Shown: positions 11,225-23,559, numbered from the stretch's first letter. The stretch: DNA of 64,000 nucleotides from Delphinus delphis (GCF_949987515.2 NC_082696.1:59308447-59372446); one strand, 5' to 3'. Notes: generated by a model from the sequence alone, not told the origin. Program-made: numbers and translations.

Positions 11225-11706
11225 CAATTTGGTTTCAACTGGTTGAAATGCATTAGTGTTCTTCCAGTTAGGGACATTATTGATGGCTTTATGGAGCTGA
11301 CAGGTAACGAAAATTTGCCACAAGAGTTGGTTTCTTATTTTGAAACACACTACATTGGAAGATAAAGATGCTGAGAGACTCAAAAGAACAGAGTTGAACC
11401 CACATTTCCCATAGAACTTTGGAATGTCTATCAACAGATATGTGACAATGTGCCAAGAAGGAACAACAGTGTAGAGACTTTCACAACACAATACAAAGCT
11501 CAGATACAAATACGCATCCTAGTATTTGGAAGCTGATACCTCTCTTAATGAAGGAAGAAATTTTAGAGAAAAAAGAAAAAGTACTGTGTTGAATGGGGAG
11601 ACAGGTCAACAAGAAGAAAAAAAGAATTGTATAATACTATGAATGAATACAAATGCTTAGGTATAATTCACAAAATAAAACCAGTTATTTGTGCAGTATT
11701 GCTATG
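11225..11706 (+). pseudogene. Decayed MULE transposase C-terminal fragment
   Basis: One reading frame (in phase with ggt at 11303) gives SVLPVRDIIDGFMEL, then LPQELVSYFETHYIGR, then FPIELWNVYQQI followed by NVPRRNNSVETF, and near the end YKCLGIIHKI. Known MULE and FLYWCH-associated transposases have the same order: an A-x-LP-x-x-D-V-x-x-x-F stretch, a YF-x-x-x-YIGR motif, an F-P-x-E-L-W-N-x-Y block joined to PRTNNSVE, and a terminal Y-x-x-GIAHN. At least six in-frame stops break it, for example right after YIGR and again a few codons later. No start and no catalytic D-D-E region are present. Presence of several motifs in one frame and in the right order makes chance unlikely. Confidence 0.7.
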
Positions 11707-11810
11707 AATCTACACATATTTTAAATGTACCCAAATATTTTGTATTTTGAACATTTTAATTTTGTTATTCATTTTTCATGTTTCCTTTTATAGTTTTTCT
11801 TTTATTTTTT

Positions 11811-11936
11811 GTTATTTTATCTTTTACAGCAAAATTGCCTTATGGCCAATTAGCTATGCAACAAAAATGCTGCCTCAAAGATGTCTATGGCAAAGATGTT
11901 TATGGCAAAAATACCAAACACAATATTGAGTATGAC
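11811..11936 (-). repeat. MULE right terminal inverted repeat
   Basis: Inverted partner of 11072-11204. On the plus strand it reads gttattttatc, then cttatggccaattag, then two TATGGCAAA(A/G)AT units and ataccaaacac. Confidence 0.75.
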
Positions 11937-11945
11937 AGTACTATA
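11937..11945. repeat. 9 bp target-site duplication, right copy (MULE)
   Basis: agtactata, identical to 11063-11071. Confidence 0.8.
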
Positions 11946-12394
11946 AAATAGCTGAGCAAGTTGTAGAGTTTTGTCTTCATAACCTGGATAGTTACTTTTT
12001 ACATGTGTTAATTGAGATGGCATCATACTATCATTACCAAAGATCTCAAGGCCCAGAATAAACTTAGTGTGATGTTCAATCTTGAGATAGTGAATGTAAA
12101 TCACATATCAGATAGAGTTCTTAACAATGTCTAATTACTTTGGCAAACCTCTTGTCAGACCTAATAGGTCATCACTGATCTCACATTGTATTATGGGTGA
12201 AAAAGAATACAATGTCAACTCTGTCTATACTTTTTTTCACACACTGTTCCTGCTTTCTTTATTCATACTGTATTTGATTTGTGTTTTCTTTGCAAAAATC
12301 TTTTTAAGTCACATATTCCTTCTACAAGCTTTGTTTAATTTAAATGAGTAATGAAATCTATAAATCCACTTATTTAGGCACATGAAACCTGTAA

Positions 12395-12630
12395 TATTTG
12401 ACATTTACCTTAGTATGTGTCAGACACAGTTCAAAAGGTTTTAGTCATATTTTCTGATTTAATCACGACAAAAGCCAAACAAAATAGGTACTATTAGTAT
12501 CTCCATGTTATGGATGAAAAAAGTGAGGCTTACTGAGGGTTTAGAGGCTACTCAGCTATTAAATTGCTGAGCCTGAATTCAAAACTAGGCTGCTCTAATC
12601 CCAAAGTCTCCTTTCTTAACCACCCTACCA
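12395..12630 (-). repeat. MIR SINE, minus orientation
   Basis: Reverse complement of MIR: TATGTGTCAGACACAGTTC, TTTAATCACGACAAAAGCC, TAGGTACTATTAGTATCTCCATG, TGAGGCTTACTGAGGG, CTGCTCTAATCCC, CTTAACCACCCTACC. The order is intact over about 230 bp. Confidence 0.88.
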
Positions 12631-14029
12631 GTAAATCAGTTAATTGAGTAATCAATCAAAATTCAACCAAGCAAATGAAATGGAATTTTAAGGCACAGTC
12701 ATGGTCTAAGAAAAAGTAAGATATCAAACAAACCAATACAATGTTATAGATGTATTGAAAGTAAACCTCTGGGAAAATTCAACCCATTTTTACAGTTGTA
12801 TCTATGGTAGAGTACAACAGTTATATCCCTAGAATAATGACTGGAATAGAATGTTCTTGATTACTGTAATTTCTAAGAAAAGAAAGATATGAATAGTTTT
12901 TATAAAAGCTGAAAACCAAAACAATATTCTAGTAAGCACTCAACCAAAAAGGAAATTCAATGGAATTTTAAAGCCCCATTCAGTTAACGTAAAGGCTGTA
13001 CTATATATAGGAAACATCATGAGATTTCTCTCCTTAAATCTTCCATAAATTCAAAGGTGACATAAACAACTGGGAACTTTCATTGAAGAAACAGAAAAAG
13101 TGGTGAACTCAATGAACGCTTAATTTTCTGGTAACATTTCCACTGGAATTCTTGAATGCAGATACTATAGGCATGTTGGGGGCCAGTAAGTTAGTCCACA
13201 TTTAATAGAAGTGTGCTGACTCTCACTGAACAGACCTCAGTTTGCACCATAATCCAACTAAAACAGTGCACTGTCTCTCCCAATTCTCAGCTTCTTCTCG
13301 TGGCTCGTATTCTGACAGATTTAGAGTTTTAAATATTCACTTACTTGTGCTTAAATTCTGGTTCCAAATACTAGCAGGCTTTTGTTTTAACTCTCAGATG
13401 AGATAATAAAAATTAATTAAAATGCAATTATCCAATAAAATGAAACTTTCATTCAGTCTATAACTATGTGTCCTCTGACTCATTCCAAATGGACATTCTG
13501 TAGACCACATCCTCGCTTCCAGATCATGTTATGGGGAAATAGGTTGTTTGGTTCTTGCCGGCCTCCTATTCTTTTTGAGAAGTTAGCTATTTTGCTGTGC
13601 TTTACTATAAACCTCTAAAGTGATAAAACTGCTATCTAATTACTTAGATTTAGGTGCAGAATCAGATGTAAATCAGATTCAAACTTATTTGATAAAAAAT
13701 CGGCAATAAAGAAGTTCCCAGAGAACTGAACTGATGGCTTGGTACAACTGTTATGTACTGTGATACACTCTGTTTTACCCTCTTTTCATCAAACCAGCCT
13801 CTATTTCTTATACTTCCAATCACTTCCCAAAACATGAGAAGTTTTATTAGCTTTTTTATGTTAAATAGGTCTTTCTCCAATAAGATGTCATCAAATTTTC
13901 ATACTGAAACAGGTATTTTTCTCATTCCTGAGGATTGGTGGGATATATTATCAAGTAAGTTATGCTCAAAATTATGCATCCAGTCCTATTTAGATATGTT
14001 TGAAATATTACTTAAAGAATTTTTTTTAA
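12631..14029. other. Unique AT-rich sequence
   Basis: No supported gene or named repeat. The overlapping open frames at 13662-13880 (minus) and 13753-14058 (plus) lie in T/A-rich sequence without recognisable domains. Confidence 0.55.
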
Positions 14030-14720
14030 TCCATGCATCCATCCTCCCATGCAACTAACATTTATTAGGAAAACTGAATATGTGATATGTGCCCTGCTAG
14101 GTGACTTCACCTTCAGTCTCATCTCATATATAAGAGTGGTTGCTTGGCCCAGAAAGTCCTCAAACAAATACAAGCATCTTTATGAACATAAATAAAAGCA
14201 TATTATAGAAAACTGATCATTTCAATTATGATATTTATAATATTCCTAAATGTTTGCATGTAAGCCTTTGCAGGAAGTTCAACTTACTCGATGATTTATT
14301 TGCCACCCTCATTCTCAGTTAAGACTATTAGTACACAAACAATAGAACCGGTCAGAATCATACATGTAATCTTAGTATATTCTCTTGCCTCAAGTGGCTG
14401 ATAGTCTCATGGGAAGACAGAAAAATAAATATACAATCTAATTTTTAAACCATTTCAAGTGATGTGGGAATATAGTGTTTTAGGTATGGTGCTCCGACTA
14501 AAAGTTTTCGGGAAAGGTTTCCCAGAGTAGATGATGTTCTAGCTGAATCTTACAAGATGAGTTTTATTTGGCCAGAAAAAGATAGGTGAAAAAAGCATCC
14601 AGGAACAGAGAACAGCACCAGGACAGGTATGAAGGGTAGGCAGGGAATTACAACCATTTAAGTAAAGCATGAGGTATGCTAGTGGGACCTGGGACTGGAG
14701 ACTGTATGGTCTCCATTTCA
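14030..14720 (-). repeat. Probable L2 LINE remnants
   Basis: Two blocks look like reverse-complement L2 3' sequence: 14030-14110 (ACATTTATTAGG, ATATGTGCCCTGCTAGG) and 14390-14640 (CAAGTGGCTGATAGTCT, GGAAGACAGAAAAATAAATA, AGGTTTCCCAGAGTAGATGATG, TCCAGGAACAGAGAACAGCACC). Divergence is high and the middle is not recognisable, so this may be one interrupted or two separate copies. Confidence 0.5.
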
Positions 14721-16481
14721 AAACTGTTCAGGCTATTTCAAAAAAACTCAAAATGTACCACAGATCAAAAGGAGCCAGTGGAAGGATTTAAGGGGATATG
14801 AAATAATTAGGTTTGCATTTTAGAGTGATTGTTCTGAGTGCAATCACTGCTGTAGGTTAACTAAGAAAGAAAAAACAGAGGCAAGAGCTCCCATTCAGTG
14901 TCAGGAGGAAGAGATTTTCTGGAGAGCCCTCTCTCCCAGTGGGATCTGTTCATGCTATGGATGACTGAAGCTGTGGGTTTCTTCTTCACACTTGATTCTG
15001 GGCTCACATCCTCTACATCCCTTCTCCTCCCCTTCATGAGTTAAGCCTCATGCCCATTCTCTTGCCCTATAACCTGATTTCACTTCCTTAATCCTCTCAT
15101 TCTTTAAGACCCCAGTCAACTCCTACAACTATTTTCTCCTGAAGAGGAGACAATAAAAAAGAAGCAAATAAGTTGTATTGTTCAAAAAAACAGTATTGTA
15201 AAATTATAGCATAAATCTTATGTTTATGTATTTCACATACCTAATTATTCTTAAAAAAAACATATAGTATGGCTCTATTTAGCTTCCTTATATTTTATGC
15301 TTATCCAGTGATATCTACATTTTAGGAAAAAATAACTTTAGTAGATACATATGCAACACCAGCCACTGACATAAAGAATACATAATGAAATAGTTATATT
15401 CCAAGAGAAAAATCAGATGATTAATTTCCAAGTATTTTTAGTGGAACATTAAAAGAGAAACAAATAATATAACTATACATATGGGTACCCACTTATACTA
15501 ATACACACATACAAACTATACATTATTTTTCTATTTTAAGCTATGCCATTGAACTTACTTGGTTACTAGAAAAATCTTTTTAAAAGCACCCTGAAACAGC
15601 ATTGTGGAGACTTAAAAAAAAAAAAAAATACACTACTATATAGCTTTCAGTGTAGAACCCATAATGTCCTTGATAGAGACCATCACGTATTGGGACACAT
15701 ATGCTGTTTTCTACTATTTCTTTGATTAGCCCTCATTCTTGCTTTTCAGGGTTTCTATCATAATACAAGAAAATAAAATTTTAAGCCCAGAAGGATTTTT
15801 ACAGTAATGCAAGCTATTGATCAATGCAATTTTTTCAACCACAGCTTACTATTGCATCCAGATTCCTTACAGCTCCAATATGCCCAGCGGGTTAATACTG
15901 GGTAAGGTACAAGCTGTTAGAAAACTACCAGTAAATTTTTTCCCTCAATGTTGCTACATATTTCAAGCTCCCGTGGGGCAGTAACAAGACTTTTATTTTT
16001 TGCTTTTGTCCAAACCTCAGACTTCAGACATACTTTGAATGATAAAGATCAGTCATGAAACACATATTCAAACCATGATTTTCTTGTGTTAGTTAATCCT
16101 AAGACACTGGGGCATATCATGCCTGTTGTCCAGTCCAGAAAGACATCTTAAACACCTACCATCACCCCCATTCCAAGAAGACCATGAGCGAACTATAAAT
16201 GGTGATTGCTATTGCCTTCTCTAATTGGACATTTTATCTTTCCACTATCTGCCTCCCCCAGGCTCTGTTTTGAATCTTCTACTTCTGCCTCCTGATCACA
16301 AGCCCTTTGGTTTGTAGCTAGGTCCATCCTATGTCTAATCTCTAGAGATTGTCTCTGCTTCAGAGGCAATTTTATAGGAAGCTTAATCTTCAAGGTCCCT
16401 CATTTGCACAGGCCCCTTCCATGACCCTGCATAGGAAACTAGCAATTTGCCCATAAAGTCTTTCTTTTCATTTACATTGTA
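14721..16481. other. Unique AT-rich sequence
   Basis: No supported gene. An A run lies at about 15612-15627. The minus-strand open frame at 16193-16393 shows no domain. Confidence 0.55.
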
Positions 16482-16494
16482 AAGTAAGAATTTT

Positions 16495-16616
16495 GGGGAC
16501 TTCCCTGGCGGTCCAGTGATTAAGACTCTGCACTTCCAATGCAGGGGGCACAGGTTCAATCCCTGGTCAGGGAACTAAGATCCCACATGCCATGCAGTGC
16601 AGCCAAAAAAAAAAAA
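16495..16616 (+). mobile_element. Short CHR-type tRNA-derived SINE
   Basis: About 105 bp plus A tail: ggggacttccctggcggtcc, an A box, B box ggttcaatccc, tggtcagggaactaagatcc, then directly the end catgcagtgcagcc and about 14 A. It lacks the long CHR body, so it is a short subfamily. A 13 bp target duplication with one mismatch flanks it: aagtaagaatttt at 16482-16494 and aagtaacaatttt at 16617-16629. Confidence 0.93.
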
Positions 16617-16629
16617 AAGTAACAATTTT

Positions 16630-17412
16630 TAATTTTTCTCCAAGATGACCCCATATATTTGTATAAGCTTCGGACTCCACAAAACTCAGATCAGCCCCTA
16701 ACTTCATCCCTAAGCTGGCTTTTTGGTTGAGGTTCCCCTTGTAGAACTCTTCTCTTCATTTCTATCAGCTGGGTTCCCCTCGCTGAGGCCAACAGCTATG
16801 TTCCAGCTTGGCCTAGGCTCCTCTAGGCTTCTGGGCACAAAACCCTGCCAGGCTCACCTCTGAGTCCTGCTTAGCGGCATAGGAGAATAAGCACCTGAAC
16901 TGCAATAAACAGTATAAGACAAATATTGCCCTGAAAGCATGTATGTGTATAAAATGCAAAATTAAGTCCCAACATAGGATAGAAAACAGTTTACATTCAT
17001 CTGCTGCCAATTTCTCTGGGACATATCCTAGAATCCCATGAAAACTGAGAAAAAGAAAACTACTTCTAATGCCAGACATATCTAAGTATCTCTGAGTGAC
17101 AAAGTTTAGCCACAGATCGAGGGTCTTGAAAGTATGTTTGTTCCCACCTAAGTTCTTGGCACCATCGAAGACTACAGTCCAAGTGGATAAAGCTGTACAT
17201 GCGGGGCTGTCCACCTGCAGAATGGCAGGTGGAAAATTATTCAGGGGAAAGAGTTTAATTGGTGACCTTTAAAATAATGATTCATTACCTTAAAACACTT
17301 TTATTATGTCAGCGTGAGTGCTTCAATTGAGACTAATGTATTTAAATCAAAAACAGTAGGTCTTATTTAACCTACCTCAACCAAAATAGTACGTTTTGAA
17401 GAATTTGTTAGA
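16630..17412. other. Unique sequence, no gene supported
   Basis: The minus-strand open frame at 16813-17214 (133 residues) has no recognisable domain. The local base composition is slightly less AT-rich than the flanks. Confidence 0.5.
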
Positions 17413-17545
17413 CTTCTTTATCTTTCCTTCCCCTTCCCCCATTCCCTTTTCATCCTTTTCCTTCCCTCTTTTCTTTGCTTCTTTCTTCCTTCCTTCCTTT
17501 TCCTCCCTTCTTTCTTTCTTCCCTTCTTCTTCCCCTCCCTTCACT
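17413..17545. repeat. Polypyrimidine low-complexity tract
   Basis: Irregular CCTT/TTCC units, almost pure pyrimidine on the plus strand. It supplies the Lys/Arg/Glu/Gly-rich end of the minus-strand open frame 17450-17881, which is one reason to doubt that frame. Confidence 0.9.
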
Positions 17546-18879
17546 AAGTACTGCTTTTGTTACTTGGGCATTCTCCATTTGTTCATTTGCAAATGAGGTG
17601 GTATCTGCAGAGTAGACTCTAACCCTAAATAGTGCAAATCCTTTCTCCATTTCCTGGAAGCAGCTGGCCAAAAATGACTTCAGGAATAACTCTTCCAACC
17701 AGGGAAGGAAGTCAGGCAGACGAGCATTTAATTTTTGATTCGACTCATTAGTTACTACATGGAGTTGCTTGGGTATGGAAGTGAGATAATACCTGTAAAG
17801 CACCTCGTGAGGTTCTGGACCCTTAATAAAGGTTAGTTCATTGCATTCTTCCTCACAATCTAATACTAAGTCCTCCATCATTACCCAGGGTTATGGCACA
17901 TATTATTATATGTCTAGCCCAATGGCAACCCTTTTAGGTCTTCCTTTTGGCCTGGATTTGCCCAGAAAGGAAAATTGGGAAAGTTGGCAGCCTATTAACC
18001 AATATGCTGAATGTGTTGCAAGAGTCACAAAAATCAGATTCCTACATGCTAACATGAATCCGAACCTAGAGCAGACATATGCAAGCAGGCAGCTACTCTA
18101 GTACCAAGAAAATAAACGGCTGGGCAGAAGCTATATTTACTAGGACATGTTTGTGATTTTTGAAGCAAAATTTTGTGACCAGTTTTCATTATATGCTGGG
18201 CTATGTAAGTTTTTATGGGATACACATTTATAAATAAAAGTATGAGAGCCTCTAAATCACTGACTTAGGCTGAAATGATGCCTCTAGGGTTTGAGATTAT
18301 AAAAAAATAAAAGGAGACTGAGCAGGGATCATAAGGCAATATCCTACAGGAAGCAAATTGATACCTGGGATTACAGTAGCAATTCCTTTCTGGCATTCAC
18401 GAAGGAACATATTTTAGATAAACAAATAGGCAGAACATTTTGGATCTCTGTAAATAGATCTGAAAAGTCAGGCAAGAGCCTTTCGCTATATGGGTGCAAA
18501 TGACATCATTCATAACCTTTTGAGCAATTGGTGCATTTGAAGAGCTATAATTTGCACATATGAAACCGAAGTTGAACTATTCATTCTATTTCACATTATA
18601 GTCCTATTGGCAGAGCATGAGAAAGGCAAGCTATGACTAAATTTTTCATGACTATATTTTTAATAAGAAAATTTCACCTGTAATATTTCCATATTAATGT
18701 ACATATGTGTTTTCCTGGATCTGAAAACAATAATAAGTGCTGATTTATTTCCATATCAGTCTTTTATGCTAAATGCCATAATTGCTGTTTTTTCTAATGG
18801 ACGTACAGACATAGGAAGTTAAGTGACAGACAGAAGAGATCCTAAACCGTAGTCATTTTCTATCTTTTAGTCATGTGTT
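17546..18879. other. Unique sequence, no gene supported
   Basis: The minus-strand frame 17450-17881 and plus-strand frame 17841-18101 are not recognisable as proteins. No named repeat was seen. Confidence 0.5.
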
Positions 18880-19130
18880 CAACAAGTACCAGTGTGTAAA
18901 GTACTGAGTGAGGAGTTTGGAGGAGCTTGAAATGAAAAAGGACACATCATGTTATTCCTTAAGGAATTTAGAAACAATAGGAAAGAGGAAATGCTACACA
19001 AATATTTATGATGCAAGAAGCAGTTTAACATGTGCCATGAGAAATGTACAAACACTGGAGCCACAGAATTTCAAAGAAGGCAGAAGTCTGTCCAAGATAA
19101 CTCAAAAAATCGTCATGAAAAAATGTTATT
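18880..19130 (-). repeat. Possible L2 LINE fragment
   Basis: Diverged order of L2-like words on the reverse strand: GTACCAGTGTGTAAAGTACTG, a GGAGCTTG-like word, GGAATTTAGAAACAATAGG, GATGCAAGAAGCAG. The resemblance is weak. Confidence 0.4.
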
Positions 19131-19355
19131 CAATCTAGACCTTGAGTTATAAACAGAATTTGAAACAAAGAAAATGTTGGTGAGCTGTATTCCAAGGACC
19201 TGATTTTAAGTAAACTTCCATTTGTTCCTGTTGGACAAAAACTCTGAGAGGTAAAATTAAAATCTAACAAAAGAAGGGAAATCCTTTGACTTTGGTGCTC
19301 ATAATTTTCACCAATTATTTCTAATTGAGTGCAAAGATCAAAGCATACTAGGGGT

Positions 19356-19566
19356 CGGGCTTCCCTAGTGGCGCAGTGGTTGACAGTCCACCTGCCGATG
19401 CAGGGGACACGGGTTCGTGCCCCGGTCCGGGAGGATCCCACGTGCCGCGGAGCAGCTGGGCCCGTGAGCCATGGCCGCTGAGCCTGCGCGTCCGGAGCCT
19501 GTGCTCCGCAACTGGAGAGGCCACAGCAGTGAGAGGCCCGTGTACCGCATTTAAAAAAAAAAAAAA
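19356..19566 (+). mobile_element. Compact CHR-type SINE (cetacean-like subfamily), intact
   Basis: Starts cgggcttccctagtggcgcag, B box ggttcgtgcc, GATCCCACGTGCCGCGGAGC, GCCATGGCCGCTGAGCCTGC, then GTCCGGAGCCTGTGCTCCGC and the end GTGAGAGGCCCGTGTACCGC with an A tail. A perfect 16 bp target duplication aaagcatactaggggt flanks it (19340-19355 and 19567-19582). The perfect duplication and near-intact promoter boxes point to a young insertion. Open frames over it (19130-19600 minus, 19376-19591 plus) are frames through the SINE. Confidence 0.96.
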
Positions 19567-19582
19567 AAAGCATACTAGGGGT

Positions 19583-22539
19583 AAGAAATAGCATGAGCAA
19601 AAAAAATCACTAGCTCTCTACTGGTTACTGTATTTGAGGCCTAATGACCAGAGGTGGAAGGATGGAGGCGCATCATTGACATCGTCCTCTGGGGAACACT
19701 GGGAGCACTATAGTTTCAAATAAGAACACACACACCCTAACTCATGTAGTTGAGGACTTATTTTAAAATACATCAGAATAAGAAACATCAGTAATAAATT
19801 ACTACAGGTTTGTTACATTTTCTTTTTTAGTGTGTTTTTCCATTTACCTAACAATGAAAAACATTATATTATTTTGATTTTATTTGAATATACATTCATC
19901 TGGGATGGGGTGCAGGACATAAACTGGTTTATGCTGCTTTGATAAAGTACATAAATTAGTCTCCCTTTTATTCATGCCATTCCCTTTCATTATTTATAGT
20001 TATGCTCACCAAAGAGAACAAATAAATCCTATGACGACACTATACAAGCCCCTGTTGGAAATATTATGTGTTCACATACGCTAATCCCTTTCACAGGGTG
20101 AAGGTACTGCAAACAGCTCCTCAGGCCCCAAGTTTCCAATATGCACTTAGGGTCACTCGTGGGCATCTCCATAAACAAATGTTACTACTGGTTAAAAGCA
20201 GGCACTCAGGCACTTGGGACCTGGAGAAAAACAGTGTAGTAGTGTTTGATACATGAATAACTATAAACTAGAATTCCCACCTACTTAAAAATTACTTGCA
20301 GGGTTATTACTAAAGCAACTTTCCCATTAATTCACGTTAATAACTCTTGGGTTTGAAAACAGTATCTTGGGTCAGTGCTGGTATATTTCACCTTCTCCAA
20401 GGTAATAATTTAAGTATCAGTAAATGTAAGATATATCTGACTACATCTTTTGCATAAGCAGTGCAAAAATATTCAGAACCAACAGGAAAAAATGCATTTG
20501 TATACTCAATTTGAATAGAATTAGTGAATCAGGTCCATACAAACTAAACTTGAGCGTGAAGAAAACATATCCAGAGAGACAAGGCGCAGGATGAGCAGGG
20601 GTTGCCAGAGGAGGGAGAGAAGGGGGAGATGTGGGAAGACCACGCAAATAGCCTCTTTATACATTGAGATGGTTTTGAGAATAATAATGTGCTAGTTTCT
20701 TTTTTTTTTTTTAATCCAAGTAGCTATTGAAGATTGTAATGATTTCAGTCTAAAAAGCAATGCTGGAAAGCCTCTTCAGAGATTGCCAGCTCCCACTGTG
20801 CAGAAACACTGTGTTCTTGCATGCTGGTGTAATGGAGACAAACAAAAGAAACACTTCAAGGAAAAGGGATGCAGAAGAGGGAGGGCGGAAAAAGCACTGA
20901 AGATGTGGTTCCCAGAAAAACAGTAAGAGTTTTAGCAATGACCAAAAGCAAGCATAACAACACCCAAGTTTGAAACTGATGTAAGTTAAATAAAAAGGTC
21001 AACAATTTAAGTAATATATTACATAATGATATTCTCAGTCAAAATAACAGTAACTTGTCATCAACAATAATGATCTAGTCCCACTTTCAGTGATACCCAC
21101 TCCCCACCTTAAACTGGCTCAATTTGATTTCACCTTTTACAGATATCTGTTTAGGCTCCTATTGGGAACAAATTTATTTAAAAGATTTCTAGTTATGTAA
21201 ACACGTTGCTTTGTTGCTTCTGTCTGCTTGCACATATCTCTCTTTTTCTCTCCCTTTCTTTTGGCAAAATAAATACTTTAAAAATCAACACACATAACTA
21301 CACAATGAAAGTATCCTAATTAAGATGATTCTCCTTAGTTACTTCAGCTCCTATAAAGATTTAAACATGGTTTAGTACCTCCAGATTCTGACCATTATAA
21401 AAAGGTCAATAATAATTACTGTTTGCTTTCAAATGCTCTTAACGTTAAAACTTTCATGAGATGAAAATTACACGAGGTGAAAACCGGTATTGCGTGCACG
21501 TTCTAGAAAAATCTATGAAGATAAATATTCTAGGAAAGTATATTTAAATTTGTTTTTAATCTCACAAAATTTTAATCACCGTGTCTGTTTTTAAACCTAC
21601 AAAATGAGGACTAACTCTGCTTAATGCCATTATTTCTATACTAGGAACTGATGCTTCTTGGATATTCATTATATATCATTATAAACCAACGTATAATTAC
21701 TAACTGTGTTATTCACCTTTGAATAAGGTTTATCTGTAGGTTTCATCAAAGTATTTTGGTGTTACTACATTTCGTATGGTGCAGTGTAAATGAGACATCT
21801 ACTTCTTGTAACCAGAAACTCACTCTCTGGATAAGATCACACAGGATTATTCTGATAGAAGATCCTCATATCTCTATTTAGAAAGCAAATTATTATATCT
21901 GAAAACTTTGAAGAAAGGCATTTCAGGACGAAAAAACAAAAAGAAATGGGCAAGACATGGTAGCCAAAAACTCCAAACCACCAATGCTGTCAAAATTATT
22001 TTTAGGGTCACAAAATAATCTGAGAACAATATATTACTTAAGCTTCTTTTTTTTTGAGTCATGATCTTGATTATGCTAGCATTATTATCACTGCATTACA
22101 AAGTTGAATTCTAAAATTTACCAATGTATAGAACTTTCGTTATTATACAAAAATATTTTACCAATGGACACAAAATATCATTGAATAATACTCTTTTATA
22201 CAGTCCACTTAAATAATAGTTGTTTAATACAATATTTATACACTTAATATCTGAATAGCTATTAAACATACCTGGCTATATGAAAGGAGAATAACAAAGA
22301 ACAATACAGGAGTTCTGCTCTCACTGACAGTTGCTGTTTATGATTCTTGAACAAAGAAAACCTTTTTTTGTTTAATATTATTCAAGAACTTGAAAGACCT
22401 AGCTGTTAACCACAGGCAGATCCATTCTTATTCATAACACTCAAATGTTTTATTTTGATATCTCTTGTCCCTTTTGTTTTTAATTATTTATTATTAGTGA
22501 TAGCATATTATATATAATATGATAGTTATTATTACATAA
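19583..22539. other. Unique AT-rich sequence
   Basis: No supported gene or recognised repeat. A T run lies at about 20700-20712. Short open frames lack domains. Confidence 0.5.
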
Positions 22540-22740
22540 TGGCTAATATTTATGAAACATTTACCATGTGCCATGCATTTTTATAAGAGCTTTACATATA
22601 CTGACACATTTAATTCAAACAACAACCTGAGAGATGTATTTTATTATCTCAGTTATATAGACGAAAGGTTAAATAACTTGCCCGAGAGCAAATACATTTT
22701 AAGTGGAAGTCAGAATTAAACCTTGGCCTTCCTTCTACAC
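22540..22740 (-). repeat. MIR SINE, minus orientation
   Basis: Reverse-complement MIR order: ATTTACCATGTGCCATGCA, TAAGAGCTTTACATATACTG, ACACATTTAATTC, AACAACCTGAGAGATG, GAAAGGTTAAATAACTTGCC, GTGGAAGTCAGAATTAAACC. Confidence 0.88.
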
Positions 22741-23559
22741 AATATTTCTAGTATTGACAAGTCAATGCTTTCAGTGTCTAAATATATCTATATATTTGAA
22801 TATATTCAAAATGCCATATAAGTTTACAGTATTCCCAAACAGTAAAACATATATGATTTACCAATAAAGTTGTAATATACTTTTCAGGGAAACACTATTA
22901 TAATCACATATGACTGTCCCTCCTCTGGAAAATAAAATTTTAAAAGATAAAGAAAAGGGAAAAGCATCTCTGATTGACCTCAAGAAGGGAGAAAAAGATG
23001 GAGGCCAACTAAGACTCTAAGGAAGAGCAATGGATTTCAGCCACTTCCTTCCTTTACCTTTTTTTTTTGGTGATTTTAATAGGGTTATAGTTTGTATTAT
23101 TTTCTTTGTTTACATTTTATTTTTAAAAAGGAAGGAAAAGAAGTGTTTGTCAATTAAAAATGATTAAGGGGAATGGAGTTTTATTTTACTCTTTCCTTTC
23201 AAGATCCAGACAGTTACTTTTCTAGAATACAAGTTTTTTTTGGAAGACAGTTTAATAGCACGTTCTGTCTCTCTCCATTCATTATGATGCTGAACAAGAC
23301 AGTGGGTGGGTGGCTGCTCATCTGGAGTTTGGTAGTGGGTTGCTGGCTAGACAATAGCAGGTCAGTCTAAAGAAACAACTCTGATAATAGTAGAGAACTC
23401 TAGATGATGATGATCTGTGGTAGTCTCACCTGCACCCGTAAGTCTGTCTATGGCCTCTCACTCCTGGAACTGAGTTTCTGTTTACATTCAGATTAGATAC
23501 AGAAAGGGTATAAGTAAAGCAACCTGGGACAGCAAAGTACAAAACTGGAAAGACCTAGT
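22741..23559. other. AT-rich sequence, nothing recognised
   Basis: No supported gene or named repeat. Several short A and T runs occur. Confidence 0.5.

Larger units (their letters stand above)
11072..11936 (+). mobile_element. MULE/MuDR-type DNA transposon remnant, 865 bp
   Basis: Long terminal inverted repeats bound this element, with a 9 bp direct repeat agtactata on each side. The left arm (11072-11204) and the reverse complement of the right arm (11811-11936) share words such as ttttgccataaacat, ctaattggccataag and gataaaataac. The arms contain short internal repeats of a cattttTGCCATAA-like unit. Between them, 11225-11706 decodes to a broken transposase C-terminus. Long inverted repeats, a 9 bp duplication and this transposase type together fit the Mutator-like (MULE) superfamily; in human annotation the MuDR-like group is called Ricksha. 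Whether this copy belongs to that family or a lineage-specific one I cannot say. It lacks the transposase catalytic region, so it could only have moved with help from another copy. Confidence 0.75.

Noticed and set aside
12678..12980. Repeated phrase ATGGAATTTTAA(A/G)GC at two places
   Set aside because: The match is about 15 bp and does not extend, so it is likely chance in AT-rich DNA.
16499..16600. Possible tRNA gene
   Set aside because: The A and B boxes belong to a tRNA-derived SINE with an A tail and target duplications; no cloverleaf gene.
17450..17881. Minus-strand open frame of 143 residues
   Set aside because: The last third is the translated polypyrimidine tract, the rest has no recognisable domain, and there is no codon-level or splice evidence.
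19130..19600. 156-residue minus-strand frame and overlapping frames
   Set aside because: Most of it is translation of the CHR SINE at 19356-19566 and the same peptide-like phrases recur at the SINEs at 37359 and 62012.
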